NCBI GenBank assembly: GCA_029379385.1
Contig: CM055618.1
Span: 8,318,134 to 8,382,133, forward strand
Reading direction: 5' to 3'
DNA length: 64,000 nucleotides
Origin: Quillaja saponaria
Lineage: Eukaryota > Streptophyta > Magnoliopsida > Fabales > Quillajaceae
A model generated the notes under the pieces. It was given only the letters and a program-made list of their open reading frames with translations. It had not been told where the DNA came from and made no database searches. How positions within the stretch are numbered: position 1 is the first letter of the stretch; every line of letters starts with the position of its first letter. Positions 24,186-36,616 of the stretch are shown here, in pieces. The position numbers were made by a program, and so were the translations under genes.

Positions 24186-25808
24186 CTGAAGCAACAATTT
24201 TTCTTTGATAATATAATCCACATTGTCCAATTGGATGCATACAATTCCAAATTAATTGTTTTTAATTTGTTAGAAACAAAGAATATTAACCGTATTCAAA
24301 TTCCAAAAAAATTATATACTTCCTTTGCATTGCTATAAAGATGGCGACGTTTTGATATATACATATCCACACAAGATGACATAATTTCAATATATATCAT
24401 CACTCTAAAATTTGTCATGCATCAAAACTAGGTAAACTTTTTAAAATTGAACAAATACTTCTCAAAAGTAATCAAATAAAATCATACTGAAAATATCAAT
24501 TATTTTAAATCTGCACCCGTATATTGAAATTGATACATGCCATAATGAACAAATTTGAACTCAAAAGCATAAGGATATAGATTTAGAATTCAATATATAT
24601 CATTTACTTATCTTATATTCTTTTTACGTAAAACTAACTTATTATCCCCTTCCCACATCATGAGACTCCTTAGCATACATACACAGTGAGGATTCACGTG
24701 TTGTAATATAATATGGCACTAAGCACCCTACAGCTCATGTATGTTTCGTGCAAGGAACCACCGATACGGTACATCAATGTAGTACAATACAATGTAGGTA
24801 CATGAGCTTATTATTATTTTTAAACAATTATGGTTTTAAATTGAATAATTAAAAATATATATCTTATATAACGAGAACAATATATTTCAAGATTTAATAA
24901 TATAATAAAACTCATTAAATACACAGAAATATTGCATAATACATAAAAAAAAATAAAAATTAATAAGTATATAATTTAGTAATTATAAATTCTATTTAAA
25001 ATCATTTTACGACATTAATTTTTTTAATACAAATTATTATTTTTGTTTGTTATTATAATTTCTTTTTTAATTATTGCTAATGACCCAAGGTACTAAATTA
25101 AGAAGAAAAAAATCGGTATGTATGCGGTACGTATCAAGGTGTACTAACATAGTACAAATGCGCCATGCAGAACAAGGTTTGATGAAATCAATCCACAGCC
25201 TAAAATTTGTTATTTGTTGGACTTGGATGACCATAATGCGTTGTATATATGCATGCACTAATTAAGTAATGAGAGCTTGAGGTTAAAAAAGTTGGAAGAG
25301 GCAAAGGTTGTTGAGATCTAATCCTAAGCTAACATGTCATTTATTTTTCTTAAAAAAGAAATATCCACGTATTGAATTTTAAAAGAAAAATAAAATTCAA
25401 CAAAACTAATAAACTGAATTGGGGTATTCAGGAGGAACAAGTTGTTCCAGCTTGATACCATTAAGAATGTATGACTATAATTTTATCTTTTAATTTATTA
25501 TTGAATCTCAAAAATAAATAAATAATTTGAATATTTTTTTAATAAAAATCTAATCAAAATAGAATATAAATATTAGATTACCACAACACAAAATATAAAA
25601 TCAAATAACGAAAATAAATAACACTGCCACTTTTTCTCTCAAGAAAAAAAATTTTTGAAGTTTAGATTATTTTAAAATAAAATAAATATTTAAAGTACAT
25701 CTACTAGTAGTGTTTGATCTAACATGTATTGATGAAAACATTTTTAATATAATATAGATAACAAAATTATATTGTTCCAAAATTTAAGAGCATAGAATAA
25801 CATCGTAC
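24186..25808. other. Probable locus B intron, AT-rich
   Basis: No gene. The run 24700-25260 includes words such as ggtacatcaatgtagtac and gtacgtatcaaggtgtac that resemble a decayed dispersed repeat. In locus A the equivalent intron is only about 250 bp (1409-1661), so this intron has been enlarged. Confidence 0.5.
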
Positions 25809-28662
25809 CTTTTCAAAAACAAAAAAAGAGGCATAAGAGTATCACGCTTCTCTGCCACTAAGGATATCTTATTGTCAAAGTAAAAACCTTGAAGTTTTGG
25901 CAAATCTTGTAATATCAAAAAGTGTAACTGATGAAACTTGAGATTGCTGGAATCTGGCAAATCTTGGAATGTCAAAAAGTGTAATTGATGAAACTCGACA
26001 TTGCTGGAATCTATATCATCATTGCAATTTTCTGCCCTTTCTAAGATTACAATCTCCTCCATAAAGTTGCAGGCAATAATTTCAATTTCACGAAGTCTTT
26101 TCAAGCTTATAACCATGGAGAAAGCAGAAAGATTCTTCAACTTATGGCAACCTTCGACTTTGATTACTTCTAGTTTTCCAAAGAATGTTGCTGAAAGCGG
26201 ACTAATACATATCTGTTCCAAGTTGATAAGATTATGGACTATTAATGACTCCAAGATGGGGAATACATCACCATAACGAAGCAACTGTGGATCCTTGGAA
26301 TTAACAATATGTTCAATTTCATCATTGTTTTGGATAAGAAGGTGCTTCAGAGGTGGAAATCCTTCTCCATTCAACTCGTAAAGAATATTCGTGACACCAT
26401 TCAATTCATCCAGATGCAGATCTTCAACTCTTTCCAACAACTTTTTGATCCTTGGCACTAAATGGAAGCTCGTGTTGAGCTTGAACTTTAATGTTCTTGA
26501 GGTCATGTATTTACCGGACCAGTTCCACACGTCTCCGATCAAAATTCTGTATTTTTTGAGCTTTATAAACAACTCCCACGGTAAGATTGATGAATCTCGA
26601 ATCCATATGTCCAAAGAGGTCAATTGGTGCAAACAATTTAACTCTGAAACACTAGCATTAATACCCAGAGTGTTGGATCCCTCATTCTCCGACCCAACAA
26701 AACTGTTTTCCATATTCAACTCTTCTAATCTTTTCAAACTGGAGAAATTTTGGGCGGAATGATTTCAAGTTTTGAACAATTCCAGAGATCCAACAACTGA
26801 AGCTCAATTACCCTAACTCACGTGGCAACTGTTTAATTGATGACTCTAGAAAGATAAGAATTTTCAAGTTCTTTAGCTCTCCTATCAAAGCTACATCATC
26901 CAACATGCATTGATCCAGAGAGTTTGTAGGCAACTCAAGAGAGCAATTGAAGAAGGTAGGGACTGGAAATGGATTTGTGTCAAATCCATCACCCTGAGAT
27001 TGCACATGCCCCTAAAGAAATCTTTTGGTATTATGAGAGAAGGATCTTTACTACATATATAGAGATATTTAAGTCTTGGACAGTCCAAAACTTGAGGAAA
27101 CTCACAGATATCACTCTTAAGTAAAGTGATTGCAATTGAATGCTCGAGTTGATCCTTGTCTGGCCATTGATTCAATTTGTCATATCTCATCGTAAATGCA
27201 TGTTTGTCCTTGAATGCTATTGAAATGGCAGCGGCACGAACAATATCATGCATAGTGAAATAATCATTTGTTACATCGGCTTCCAACAGAGACAATGCTT
27301 TTAGCTTACAAACCCACGTCTCTAATTTTTCTCGAGCTTGTTGAATCGTAAAGTTGCCTTTGAATAAACCCAATCCAACACAATGTTTCAACAAATCCAA
27401 TTCAAAAAAAGAGTAACCAAAGGACGCACAAAGGGGAAAAGTGGACTTCAGTTCCTGACTCTCTAAGCGGTCATAACTCAACCTTATGCAAGATTCTATG
27501 ATTTCCTGTATCTCCGTAGTATCTCCAGTGTGAGGCCTCTTCAGTTGCTTCAATGCATCCCTCCATTCAGATATGTCTTTTTGCGTCAATGCCCTTGCAA
27601 CAGTTACAAGTGCTAAGCGCAATCCAGCACACATTTAAGCAACCTGAGCCGCAATGGGTTAAAGATTAGAGTTTTCATTAATACCATGGAGTTCTGCTGT
27701 ATCCTTGAATAACTTCAAGGATTCTTTTTGAAGCAAGACCTCTAGTAAAAAAAGCTTGACCTCTAGTAAGAAAAGCTTTTTGACATTCATTTGGTTGCAC
27801 AGTACGTCTCTGTTTCTTGCAGTAAGAAGTATTTTGCATCCTTTGTGATCATCTGCAGATGGGATGCCTACTTTGTCTAAATCAAGCCTTGTCCAAAGAT
27901 CATCAAGAATTATAAGGATATTCTTTTCCTGCTTCAACCTTTTACGCAGACGATCAGCTCTTATAAACTCACCTTCATCTTCAAATTTCAGTCCCAGCAT
28001 ATCGGCAATATCTCTCTGAATCTTATCCACCTCCAGTTTTTATGTCACAACTGCCATAGTCACCACATCAAATAACTCGTCGCCTTGAGCTTTCTTGCCA
28101 ACTAGTTTGACCAGAGTCATTTTACCCACTCCCCCCAACCCACACACTACAATCATATTTACAGTAGGATCTCTAAGTGACTCCATAATCTCTTCCAGAA
28201 TTAAGATTCTTGATTCAAAGGCCACGTAACGTGGAATAGTTGGCACAGTTTCTGTAAATTTAGGGAGCTGACGGTAAGAAATATTGTCGCTCAATTTCTT
28301 ATCCTCCTGTATTTTAACAATAGCCTCTCCCATCTTCTAGGCTCGCCTGCTGAGCTGATGGCGAGACCATAAATTAGTACAACCAGTCATTGCTTGACCT
28401 GCATCTCCTTGAAGGTTCTCCACTTTTCCGGAAATTTCATCCACTTCCCTTAGCCAGCTGAGAACACTTGACTCAATTTCTTCTCCATTATTTCTTGCAG
28501 CAACAACTAAATGTTCTAAGCTCTCTTTGGCTTCCTGGAGTTCCTTTGCTTTCCAGGTTAACTCACTCACATTCCTTGAGTAGCAAAACAGATAGCCCAA
28601 TTGCCGCCCTGTGACAAAGTATACTCCACAAGTTTTGTAATAATTGCAGAAACAACCTCCAT
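25809..28662 (-). pseudogene. NLR locus B, CC-NB-ARC-LRR exon with multiple lesions
   Basis: This is the 5' exon of an RPS2 / At4g27190-type CC-NLR receptor. It starts at ATG 28662-28660 (MEVVSAIITKLVEYT), just after tttcagctgaaccagg, which looks like the end of a 5' UTR intron. The coiled coil runs to about 28340. The P-loop at about 28112-28146 reads GLGGVGKMTL, with methionine replacing the threonine that normally follows the lysine. Then come kinase-2 ILIILDDLW, CAGLRLAL in place of GLPLAL, MHDIVRAAA, and LRRs to the donor at 25808. Lesions: a one-base frameshift near 28605, stops near 28335, 28039, 27658 and 27637, and frameshifts near 26920 and 26770. A duplicated KLFLLEV lies at about 27745-27785. 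It is clearly dead but retains the complete domain order, giving a yardstick for locus A. Confidence 0.92.
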
Positions 28663-29366
28663 CCTGGTTCAGCTGAAATCTATGTGAAACGAAGTCAAAT
28701 GGGAGGAGAAGATGACAGGCAATGAACTATTAAGTATTAATCATAAAAATGAACAAAACAAAATTGAAGACAAAAACTGGTAGATCAAGGTACGTTACCT
28801 GTTTAGTTATCCAAAGTCAACAGAATGAATGAGATTGAAAAGTAGGAATTGCCTAATTTTGTTGCATAAATTTGCACACCCTGTTATGCAGTAGTTCAGA
28901 AAATTGAGGCACGTTAGAAAGGGAAAAAAAATAAGAATAATAAAGTAATAAAAGGGATGGTTGGTATAGAAATCATACCGATAAAAAAGAGGTTTAGTGA
29001 TTGGTGACTGAATTGCAAGAATCTGGTAATTTTTAGAGCTTCTGTTCTGTAGCTTCAGTTTGATGCACTACAGAAAGAAAAGTAACCAACAAGAATGTGA
29101 CTAGAGGCAGAAAATTAATTCATATATATATATCAAAATATATATATTGGGCTTTTTATTTTAAAATTAATTTAATTTTTGAAATAGTGAAAAAAAATTA
29201 ATAAATATTTGGTTATATATGTTTATTAACTTAGAATATTAGTAAATATGAATAAGTTAGAAAATAATTTTTGTGTCATTAACATTTAACATTAGTAAAT
29301 ATGAATTAATTAGATTTTTTTTTAAATTTCAATTATTATCTAATTTTTTATTATATAATTTATTTA
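28663..29366. other. Locus B upstream region
   Basis: Contains the likely 5' leader and promoter of locus B on the minus strand and then very AT-rich sequence with an (AT)n run at 29124-29150. At about 29140-29370 lies a diverged third copy of the repeat unit that is tandemly duplicated at 29367-30060. No gene. Confidence 0.45.
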
Positions 29367-30060
29367 TAGATAGCATAAACAATGAGGTTTTTATTTTAAA
29401 GTTAGTTTAATTTTTAAAATAGTGAAAAAAAATAATAAATATAAATTATTTATATATAGTCATTAACTTAGAACATTAGTAGACATGAATTATTTATAAA
29501 CTAATTTTTAAATTCATTATCCTATAACATTAGTAAATATGACTTAATTAGAAAATACATTTTTTTAATTATTTTTTTATATCAATTTAATTTATTTAAA
29601 TTTTCAACTATTGTAATTTATATAATTTCAATTATTATTTTTTGATTTAATTTCAATTATTATCTAATTTTTTATTATAAAATTTATTTAAACTTTTAAT
29701 TATTACTATTTATTTATAGATAGCATTAACAATGAGGTTTTTATTTTAAAGTTAGTTTAATTTTTAAAATAGTGAAAAAAATAATAAATATAAATTATTT
29801 ATATATGGTCATTAACTTAGAACATTAGTAGACATTAATTATTTATAAAATAATTTTTAAATTCATTATCCTATAACATCAGTAAATAAGACTTAATTAG
29901 AAAATACATTTTTTTTAATTATTTTTTTATCAATTTAATTTATTTAAATTTGCAACTATTGTAATTTACATAATTTTAATTTTTTTTATTTAATTTCAAT
30001 TATTATCTTTTTTCTTATCAATTTAATTATTTAAATTTTTAGTGTAATTTAATTAGATTA
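29367..30060. repeat. 350-bp tandem duplication, two copies
   Basis: The unit starting tagatagcataaacaatgagg at 29367 recurs at 29717 (tagatagcattaacaatgagg). The order tttaaagttagtttaatttt, aaatagtgaaaaaa, cattaacttagaacattagtagaca, cctataacatcagtaaata is kept, with few changes. Period 350 bp. A weaker copy precedes it at about 29140. The array ends just before the hAT reading frame, so it probably lies in that element's 5' region. Confidence 0.88.
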
Positions 30061-30092
30061 CATGTGTATATTTTTACAGTTAAAAATAAAAG

Positions 30093-33000
30093 ATGGCTTT
30101 TTCTTCCTCAAAAGGTAAACAACTGGCTATTGAAGAGCCACGATCCAAAAAGAAAAAGGCTGATGATATTGGATGGTTGTATTTTGAAAGAATAGGTGAT
30201 AATCGTCAGCAAGTAATTTGAAATTTTTGTGAAAAGCAAATTAAGGGAGGAGGTATAGCTCGAGGCAAACAACATTTAGCTGGAGGTTATCCAAATGTGG
30301 CAAAGTGTGAGAAGTGTCCCGTGGAAAGTTCTAAACAAGTGAGATTGCACTTGAGAGAGAAGAAACAAGAGAATGAAAAAATGAAAGAAATAAGAGGTGA
30401 GATGAGAGAAAATTTAATGAGCGGGACAAGGAGAAGAGCAGGGATTAGAGAAGAAGATATTGATGACACAGATGATGAGATGAGCATACAGGAAAGACGA
30501 GATCTTCAATATGCAACGAATTTATCAATACATGATATATATATGGCAGAACAAGGATATAGGCAAGTTCCACATCTAAGGATGGAGCCTACACGAACTC
30601 GAAATTTAAGTCGTACTCAGAGTGTGAAAGAAGGTTTTGGAAAGTTTACTAGGAGAGAAAAAGGCCCAAGCAGAGAAGAGATAGATCCAGGCATATATAG
30701 GGCAACAAGATGTTTACCAACAAAAGTTGAAAAACATGTGGAATCCAAAAAAGTGGGCAAAGTCAGCAAAGCATGCTATTGGAAAATTCTTTATTTATCA
30801 AAATATTGCTCCTAACAAAGCACAAGGGTCATATTATCAGTGTATGATTGATGAAATTGCACGTGCAGGGGTTGGAGTTGAAGGGCCTACTCTTTATGAA
30901 ATCGGTGGTTCTATTTTGGAGGATGACATAGAGGAATTGAAGGAATTATATTGATGAATTTAAAAAGAAATGGGAGGTTTATGGAGTGACTCTAATGTGT
31001 GATGGATGGACATCTATAACCCATTTGTCAATAACAAACTTTTTGATTTATTGTGATGGAAAGACAGTTTTTCACAAATCAATAAATACAACGGGAATTG
31101 AAAAGGATGCTTATTATCTTTTCCAGTTGATGGATGAGGTTGTTCAAGAGATTGGATGAAAAATATGTAGTTCAAATTATCACAGATAATCAATCTTCAT
31201 ACAAAAGGGCTGAAGAGTTATTGATGGATAGAAAACCACATTTATATTGGACATCGTGTGTTGCACATTCTTTTGATTTGGTATTACGCGACTTTGCAAA
31301 ATTCAAAAGTGTTTCACCTATTCTAGAGCAAGCAAAGAAGTGCACAAATTTCATTTACAATCATGGAAAAGTTCTTTATTTAATGAGGCAACATTGCACA
31401 GGTGAATTGATACGGCCAGCTCAAACAAGATTTGCCACAAATTATATTGCTCTTGAAAGTCTTCTACAACATAAGAATGACTTACAAAGAATGATGACTT
31501 CAGATGAATGGGCAATGAGTGCATCTAGTAAGGATCCAATTGGGAAGAAAGTTGCACCAAACTCTTATGGATTCGAAGTTCTGGGAAAGAGCTAAAAAAA
31601 TTATTAGCATACATGCTCCAATTGCAAAAGTACTGAGAATGGTTGATGGGGAGAAATTAGCAACTATGCCATATGTATATGCAGCAATGATAAAAGCAAA
31701 AGAACAAATACAATAAATTGCCCCAAATTCTTGTAAAAAGTATATTGATTTCATTGATGAACGTTGTCGGAAGCAAATAATATCTCGTATTCATATAGCA
31801 AGGTAAGTAATTAATATATATTCTAGTTATGTATGATTTTGCTTATGACTTGATATTCTAAACATACCTCTAACTTGTGTTATATTTTGATTTTTTTTAA
31901 AACAAAAGAGCATATTACTTGAATCCCACATACCAATATAGTGAAAATATTGGGGATCAACCAGAGTTGATAAATGCACTTAAAGATGTGGTTAATAGAA
32001 TCGAACCAAGCAGTACAATAGCTTCTCATGCACTAGCAGAGGTAATAAGAAATGTTCAATAGTATTGAATTTTCTCTATACTTGTTGCTATTGAGAATTA
32101 ACAATTTATTTGTTAATAGGTTAAAAATTTTTCGAGAGGCCATGCATGGATTTTCAAGTCGACTAGCTGTTAAAGGAAGAGAAAAAACAGATCCAGGTAA
32201 CTTGATCTTATTTAATAACTTTATTTCATTAATACATTTTTTAGTTAATGGTATAATAGTAATATATTTTTCACAGCTGAATGGTGGTTTTTGTATGGAA
32301 CAGATGCTCTAAATTTGAGAAAGATTAGCATTAAAAGTATTGTCACAGACAAGTTCATCTAGTGGGTGTGAAAGAAATTGGAGTACATTTGCTCTTATTC
32401 ACACAAAAGTACGTAACCGGCTTAACTATGAAAAACTAGATAAGCTTGTTTATGCACAATACAACATGAGGTTGAAATTGAAGCATATTATGAAAGAGAA
32501 AAGTAGGGAAAATGTTGATTTCAAAGCAATAGATTTAACCACTGTGTTTAAAGATAATGAAGGTCTTTCTGAATGGTTAGATGATCCTGGAGATATATTA
32601 TTGGATAAATTTGATGGTCATGGCCAACCAACTAGGCCAAATGCTTATTTAGCCACTTTTGCTAATTGTTGGTCAAACACACAAGATCAATCACAAGCAC
32701 ATGGTCTGGGAACGCAAACAAGAAGAACCCAAATAGCTGATGATGAAGAGTTTGAAAATTTAATGAGAGGATCTCAACATCGTTCCAGGTATATATCTGT
32801 TGATACTGAAGAAGAAGAAGAAGAAGAGAGAAGAAGAAGAAGAAGAAGATGATGAAGATGATGATGATAAAAGTGGTAGTTATAATAGTGGTGATAGTGG
32901 AGATAGAGGTAATAATGAAGGAGATGGAGGACAATACAACAGAGGTAAAAGTTCAGGTGCAGTATTCTTTACTGAAGAGCAACGATTTAATTATTGTACT

Positions 33001-33546
33001 CAAGATACTGATCATGGGTATCGATGATTATGTGAAAATGAAAAGCAATATGGTTGAAGGAAAAAAAGAAATAATGAAAATCAAATAGGAAAATGATGGA
33101 GATACAGCGATGGTAGATGCTGAAAGTTTGACTTCAGACTTTTCCTCATTTCATTTGGGTGGAACTAACATGCATATAGATGATTCTTCAACTTATAGTT
33201 CTAGCTATAGATATGGGTCTCAACCATCTAGATATGATGCTTCTAATTTCAATTATGGTTCATTATCCTCTAATTCTGGCTATGATGCATCTTATAGATA
33301 TGATACACAATCATCATCTTCTCACTTTGGTCATTTTGCTACACAAACTCAGAATTTTGGATACAATATTGAAGATTTTCAGAAATATGTCAGAAATATG
33401 TGAAGGAATATGAGACATATTTTTGTCATCATATGAGTTATGATCAGTATTGTAGCTATGTTGAACAATACTATCAATTTCCTCTTAGACAATTTCAATA
33501 TTCTGGATATGCACCTGCTAGACACTCCACAGCTGGTTGGATGTGA
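30093..33546 (+). pseudogene. hAT transposase pseudogene (BED zinc finger, DUF659, hAT dimerisation)
   Basis: The plus strand encodes an hAT-superfamily transposase. An N-terminal BED zinc finger (30150-30320) is followed by a DUF659 catalytic-core-like region with MCDGWTSITHLSITNF and FVAH-like CVAHSFDLVL text (30730-31600), an intron at about 31805-31912, and the C-terminal dimerisation motif SSSGCERNWSTFALIHTK (32340-32480). An acidic, then Ser/Tyr-rich tail ends at TGA 33544-33546. Lesions: a TGA near 30220 replaces the first zinc-binding cysteine of the BED finger. Frame changes lie near 30730, 30950 and 31135, with stops near 31595 and 31714. A GAA-repeat region at 32808-32850 also sits at a frame change. 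It cannot make active protein. Remaining codons are well preserved, so decay is moderate. A fragment of this kind could still be transcribed. Confidence 0.88.
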
Positions 33547-34177
33547 TTGTAATTTAATATTTTTCTTGAACTACTATGTTTATGTTATGATTTTTAATTT
33601 GATATGTATTTATTAGTACTCTATGTACTAAATTATTCATGTTAGGTACTTACAATTACTATAATATGTGTTTTATTATATGTTTCCATGTGTTTCTTAA
33701 AAAATTAGCGTTTCCATGCCGTTTTCATACTGTTTCCCGAATTGTTTCCGTTTCTGGGCTTGTCGAAACGGTCCCTCGAAATGAAACTTTGTTCCTTGGT
33801 GCTTCCTAATAAATATTGGCTGTAATCCATTGGCTAAGAATTCTTTCATAAATTAGTGCAACGTGTGAAAGTGAATTAATTGATCATACTAAGATAATAA
33901 TCATTGTTTGTACTAGTTGGTTTATAACTATATATAGATAATAGCCTATAAATATTTGAGTCAAATCTCATTCTTACTCCTTTTTGAGAAAAAGGAATAC
34001 TACCATTAACTGATAATAAGTTCTTCAATCACATCCTTTCGTTTTCTAATGCTAACGGGTCTTGTTTAGACTTTGAAGTCAAAACCCTTCAAAACTAAAA
34101 TAATTATATTTGTGTATCAATTCAATCCCTCTCATTTATTTTTGAACAATAAATTGTCTTCTAATGTTTCCCTAATG
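33547..34177. other. Downstream part of the hAT element and spacer
   Basis: The part 33680-33800 is rich in the word gtttcc and its variants (tttccatg, gttttcatac, gtttcccg, gtttccgtttc, gaaacgg), like the subterminal repeats of hAT elements. A matching left end was not found, so the element border is not set. 33810-34177 shows nothing recognisable. Confidence 0.45.
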
Positions 34178-35170
34178 GAGCAATTTGGTCCAATTACTGA
34201 CAACCGTTTAGACTAATTAAGAAAATAGGCTAATATGTCCAAAACAAAAAGACAAAGCAAATTAAGTTGTCTTAGAGATACAAGTGGAAATTATATACCA
34301 AAGTTGAGGTTTACAATGGATGCATAATGATAAAACAGGATTGAACAAATCCAATAATATTATTAGACGTGATCTGATTAAGGTATAACGATCAAACAAA
34401 AGTCATTATTGTCCATTATTATTGTACTGAACATCATTATTATTATAATGGACATAAAATGTATATAAAGTGGTTTGAAATCCAAAAACAAGATATGTTG
34501 TTCTCTCATACCTTAACTCTTTTACAGTTTTTCAACTTATTACTCTTATTATATTAACTTGATCGTTGGAGTTTTTTCACATCCCAATGACTGCTTAGGA
34601 GCCACGTGAAGGACACCTCAACTAGTCAAATCTAGTTTTAACTGTCTAATCTAAATTGTAATTGCCACTATTAATTCATATTAATATTATAACGAATGCT
34701 ATTATCATCCATTATTATTATGATGAATATCATTTTTGTACATTATTATTGTAATGGGCATTATTATTATTATAACAGACATAACTCTTGGCTTAAAACC
34801 CAAAAACAAGAAAGGTTGTTCTGTCACACCTTAACTGTTTTACAGCTTTACAACCTATTACTCTAATTATGACTTGATTATCAGCGTTTTCCCAAGTCTC
34901 AAGAATCACTAGGGAGCCACGTAATGGACATCTCAGCCTAGTCAAATCCAGCTTTGGCATAATGAGAATATAAACAATGCTTATTGTACTAGGTGAGTAT
35001 GGTGCATGAATATTGTGATCCAAAAAAAAAAAAACCTAATAAGTTGTATTTGGTTTGGCATACGTGATAAGAAAGATCGAATAATATATTATTGTCTTAT
35101 TTAATTTAATCAATTGTTTGATACATGCTACATGACTAAAAAATCTGAAGTCAGAGTTTTATCTTGTTAT
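34178..35170. repeat. Duplicated block, copy 1 (interrupted)
   Basis: The parts 34178-34330 and 34957-35050 together match 43703-43935 (gcaatttggtccaatta, atgtccaaaacaaaaagacaaagc, ttatataccaaagttgaggttt, acaatg, tgtactagg, cttgtgatccaaaaa). Weaker similarity continues to about 35170. The middle is an insertion of 626 bp. No coding capacity. Confidence 0.85.
34331..34956. mobile_element. 626-bp insertion with 9-bp target duplication
   Basis: gcataatga stands on both sides (34322-34330 and 34957-34965), and the paralogous block at 43.85 kb lacks the insert. A 9-bp duplication is typical of Mutator-like elements. The ends, taaaacaggatt and (reverse strand) caaagctggatt, match at 9 of 12 positions. 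Inside is a direct repeat of about 315-330 bp: the stretch 34410-34630 recurs at 34738-34945 (cattattattgta, aaaaacaag, ccttaact-ttttacag, ggagccacgt). No gene is present. Confidence 0.8.
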
Positions 35171-36273
35171 AGTAGGGTTATTATGTCTTTAGGTGAATGT
35201 TGGTATTATACTAGATAGGATAAGGGAATGATTGAAGAAAATAAAATGATTTTTGTTGGTATTATACCATATAAGATAAGGGAATGATTTTGATTTACCA
35301 AAAACAATTATTCAGCTAGCAGTTTCAACATTAAGAAAGGCTTCATAATATTGGAAAGTGTTCAAGATAAAAAAAAAATTTCAAGATAAAAAGAGTTCAA
35401 ATTGAAATTGAAGACAAGGCATATGGAAAGCTCCCAGGATAAGTAAGCTAGAGTTCATCATATTGTGTGTTCACATTAGATGAAAAGCTTGCTAGTGTTT
35501 GTACCAAATGTAATGGATTGATATGGACCAATATAATAAGAGAAATGAGTTGTAAGCATTCTATTATTTCGAGTCTCTTAATATCATTCCTACAGGAGAT
35601 CTGTGTATGCCTTGCAACTCAAAATCTCCAAATTTTCAAACAAATAAAGTCCCCTCATAGTATTAATTAACATATACATTCTTTCGTTGTGTGACTGGTA
35701 TCAAAACTCAACATACTAACACTAACCCAAGTTCATTGTCACCAGTAGTAGACAAATCTAACAAAAAATTGGCAGTATGGAAAAAACAATTTCTATCTTC
35801 TGGCCGAATTAGGAATTGCTTTTATTAACACTGCACTGAGAAACCTGCCGACACATTTCATCGCCATTTCCAAGTTTACTAGAAGGACTTTTATGAGTTA
35901 CAAAAGATTCAAAAGAGATTTCTTTAGGATGGTTATGGAAATAAAAGAAGGAGAAACTTCGTGAGTTTGGATGTTTTTTGTAGAAGTCATTAGAAAAGAA
36001 GTGGTATTGGAATTAGTATCACTAAAAATAAAGAACATAGTTATTCTGTCAATGTCGTCATGGAGATTAGCTAATGAAGAACACGCACGTTGGGGAAAAT
36101 AGTATGGGAAAAATGCAAATAAAAGGAAAACCTTTGGTAGGTGAATGTAAGGAGGTCAGACATGTTAAATATTTGGAAGGCGGTAGTTAATTTGGGATTG
36201 GTGGTCGGCAATAGTGAAAAGATAGATTTCTGGAATGGTAATGAATTAGAGACCATCCATAAAGAGATTTAGT
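35171..36273 (+). other. Spacer with a decayed LINE fragment
   Basis: At about 36050-36250 the plus strand reads, in broken frames, NEEHARWGKIVW, then NIWKAVVNLGLVVGNSEKIDFWNGN. This resembles the C-terminal region of plant LINE ORF2 proteins. There are several stops. The rest (35171-35900) shows no recognisable gene. Confidence 0.4.
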
Positions 36274-36418
36274 TGTTAGAATATTATATGTTGTTATGAA
36301 GTTCCACGCACATGGCTAATATCAAGTACTCTTTAGTTATTGTCTATTATAAATAAAGCCTATGAGTATAATATTTGATTATTAAAGCTATAACTCATTT
36401 CTTTTCTATTTACTTTAT
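36274..36418 (+). repeat. 5' LTR of the 36-41 kb copia element
   Basis: Begins tgttagaatatt and contains tctattataaataaagcctatgagtataatatttgatta, which recurs in the 3' LTR at 41525-41570. It stops immediately before the tRNA-Met-like primer-binding site at 36420-36432. Confidence 0.8.
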
Positions 36419-36459
36419 ATGGTATCATAGCGATTCGATCCAAAACCACCACCCCTATA

Positions 36460-36616
36460 ATTTTTTGGCAACCAAAAAACTAGACAGCCAACACATAAGC
36501 TGCTACTAGTCTAGAAGTTTGTTTTTGGTAAATTTTTTGGCAACTGAAAAACTAGACAGCCAACACATAAGCTGCTACTAGTCTAGAAGTTTGTTTTTGG
36601 TAAATTTTTTGGCTAG
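36460..36616. repeat. 72-bp tandem repeat in the copia leader
   Basis: A 72-bp unit starting attttttggcaac is repeated at 36460 and 36532, nearly identically, with 13 further bases of a third copy at 36604. It lies just after the primer-binding site, in the element's untranslated leader. The closeness of the copies contrasts with the heavy decay of the rest of the element, so the duplication is young. Confidence 0.9.

Noticed and set aside
1662..28662. Loci A and B as functional resistance genes
   Set aside because: Locus A lacks its CC domain and has a frameshifting NB deletion; locus B has at least four stops, several frameshifts and an altered P-loop.
32800..33090. Acidic and hydrophobic frames in the GAA/GAT repeat region as separate genes
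   Set aside because: They are alternative frames of the hAT transposase tail over a trinucleotide repeat.
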